64,000 nt of DNA from Methylobacterium hispanicum. Its GTDB lineage: Bacteria > Pseudomonadota > Alphaproteobacteria > Rhizobiales > Beijerinckiaceae. How positions within the stretch are numbered: position 1 is the first letter of the stretch; each line of letters starts with the position of its first letter. The position numbers and the translations under genes are program-made. Under the pieces are notes generated by a model. It saw nothing but the letters and a program-made list of their open reading frames with translations. It made no database searches and was not told the origin of the DNA. Positions 63,644 through 64,000 of this stretch are shown in pieces. The stretch is taken from NCBI RefSeq assembly GCF_022179285.1, contig NZ_BPQO01000029.1:1-64000 (forward strand). The letters are read 5' to 3'.

Positions 63644-64000
63644 ATGGCGGACGAGACCGAGGACAAGCAGGGCGCGGGGGCGGCGTCCGAGGCCATCGCC
63701 GCTGCCACGAAGGCGCCGTCCGGCTTTGCGCGCAGGTGGTTGCGGATCGCTCCTGCGTTCGACCGCAAGGTCCTGGGGGCCGCCGTCGCAGGCCTGCTTC
63801 TAGGCACGCTCCTCGGCTTCGCCAGTGCCCCGCGGGATCGCTACCGCGACGAGTTGAACGCGCTGCGAAGCGAACTCGCGGCCGGGCGCGCGGACACGGC
63901 CCGGCTCTTCGCCGAACTGGAGCGCGGCTCGTCAGCCGCGACGGAGGCGGGCAAAGCCGTCGCGGCAGCAGAGACCGAGGCCGGCCGCCGGGACGACGCG
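63644..64000 (+). CDS. Membrane-anchored coiled-coil protein, cut by the window end
   Basis: GAGGGGG precedes the ATG at 63644, and the frame stays open to the last base (119 codons). After about 30 mostly polar residues comes one membrane helix (LGAAVAGLLLGTLLGFASAP), then a helical region with coiled-coil character (RDELNALRSELAAGRADTAR). The layout resembles single-pass proteins that carry a periplasmic coiled coil. The rest lies outside the window. Confidence 0.72.
   Translation, partial: MADETEDKQGAGAASEAIAAATKAPSGFARRWLRIAPAFDRKVLGAAVAGLLLGTLLGFASAPRDRYRDELNALRSELAAGRADTARLFAELERGSSAATEAGKAVAAAETEAGRRDDA

Overview
The window is about 64 kb of very GC-rich DNA with strong G/C preference at third codon positions. 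I count 57 complete protein genes, two cut by the window ends, one gene remnant and a few RNA or control elements. Protein families typical of Alphaproteobacteria (IalB-like, DUF4403-like, extensin-like, PAS_5-like, Tat-exported M15-type) suggest a member of the Hyphomicrobiales, perhaps Methylobacterium; the genus is inference. The gyrase genes lack their usual chromosomal neighbours, about half of the genes are unrecognised, and a tyrosine recombinase sits beside a dif-like site. A secondary replicon (megaplasmid, chromid or phage-plasmid) therefore fits best. I see no virion genes, rRNA, CRISPR array, insertion sequence or conjugation genes.

Layout. 1-6.1 kb: a Tat-exported M15-type enzyme, unknown genes, and a GHKL ATPase fused to an HExxH domain with two small followers. 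6.1-7.8 kb: tyrosine recombinase and a 650-bp control region with a 26-bp dif-like site. 7.8-17.4 kb: unknown genes, then an envelope cluster (lytic transglycosylase, lipoprotein, secreted proteins, a lysozyme-like/extensin fusion) and an amidohydrolase. 17.5-26.1 kb: gyrA, bactofilin, cytosine-5 DNA methyltransferase, PAS protein, gyrB and a possible tandem ribbon-helix-helix protein. 26.1-36 kb: J-domain protein, secreted proteins, DsbA-like protein, RecD2-like helicase, a protein-kinase-like plus zincin pair. 36-38 kb: DUF4403-like protein and a small exported protein in DNA of milder composition. 38-42.8 kb: a leftward run of a sigma-70 family factor, two unknown genes, a DUF6884-like gene and a DpdA/TGT-like base-exchange enzyme. 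42.9-46.3 kb: class A penicillin-binding protein with a MarR-like gene upstream. 46.5-50.5 kb: a coiled-coil/membrane operon and a predicted small RNA. 50.7-64 kb: tRNA-Leu-like sequence, a PD-(D/E)XK protein, a thymidylate-kinase remnant, two tandem phosphoesterases and several unknown genes.

Two signals stand out. First, a 10-bp motif, CGAAGGAACG/CAAAGGAATG, recurs more than 20 times, mostly just 5' of genes and mostly pointing in the direction of the gene, often beside a TTGACA/TTGACG box. It looks like a replicon-wide regulatory element. Second, the sigma-factor/DpdA-like run suggests that the element may control its own transcription and could modify its DNA with a 7-deazaguanine base. 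Together with its own gyrase, methyltransferase, helicase and recombinase, this looks like a replicon that manages its own DNA topology, marking and expression.
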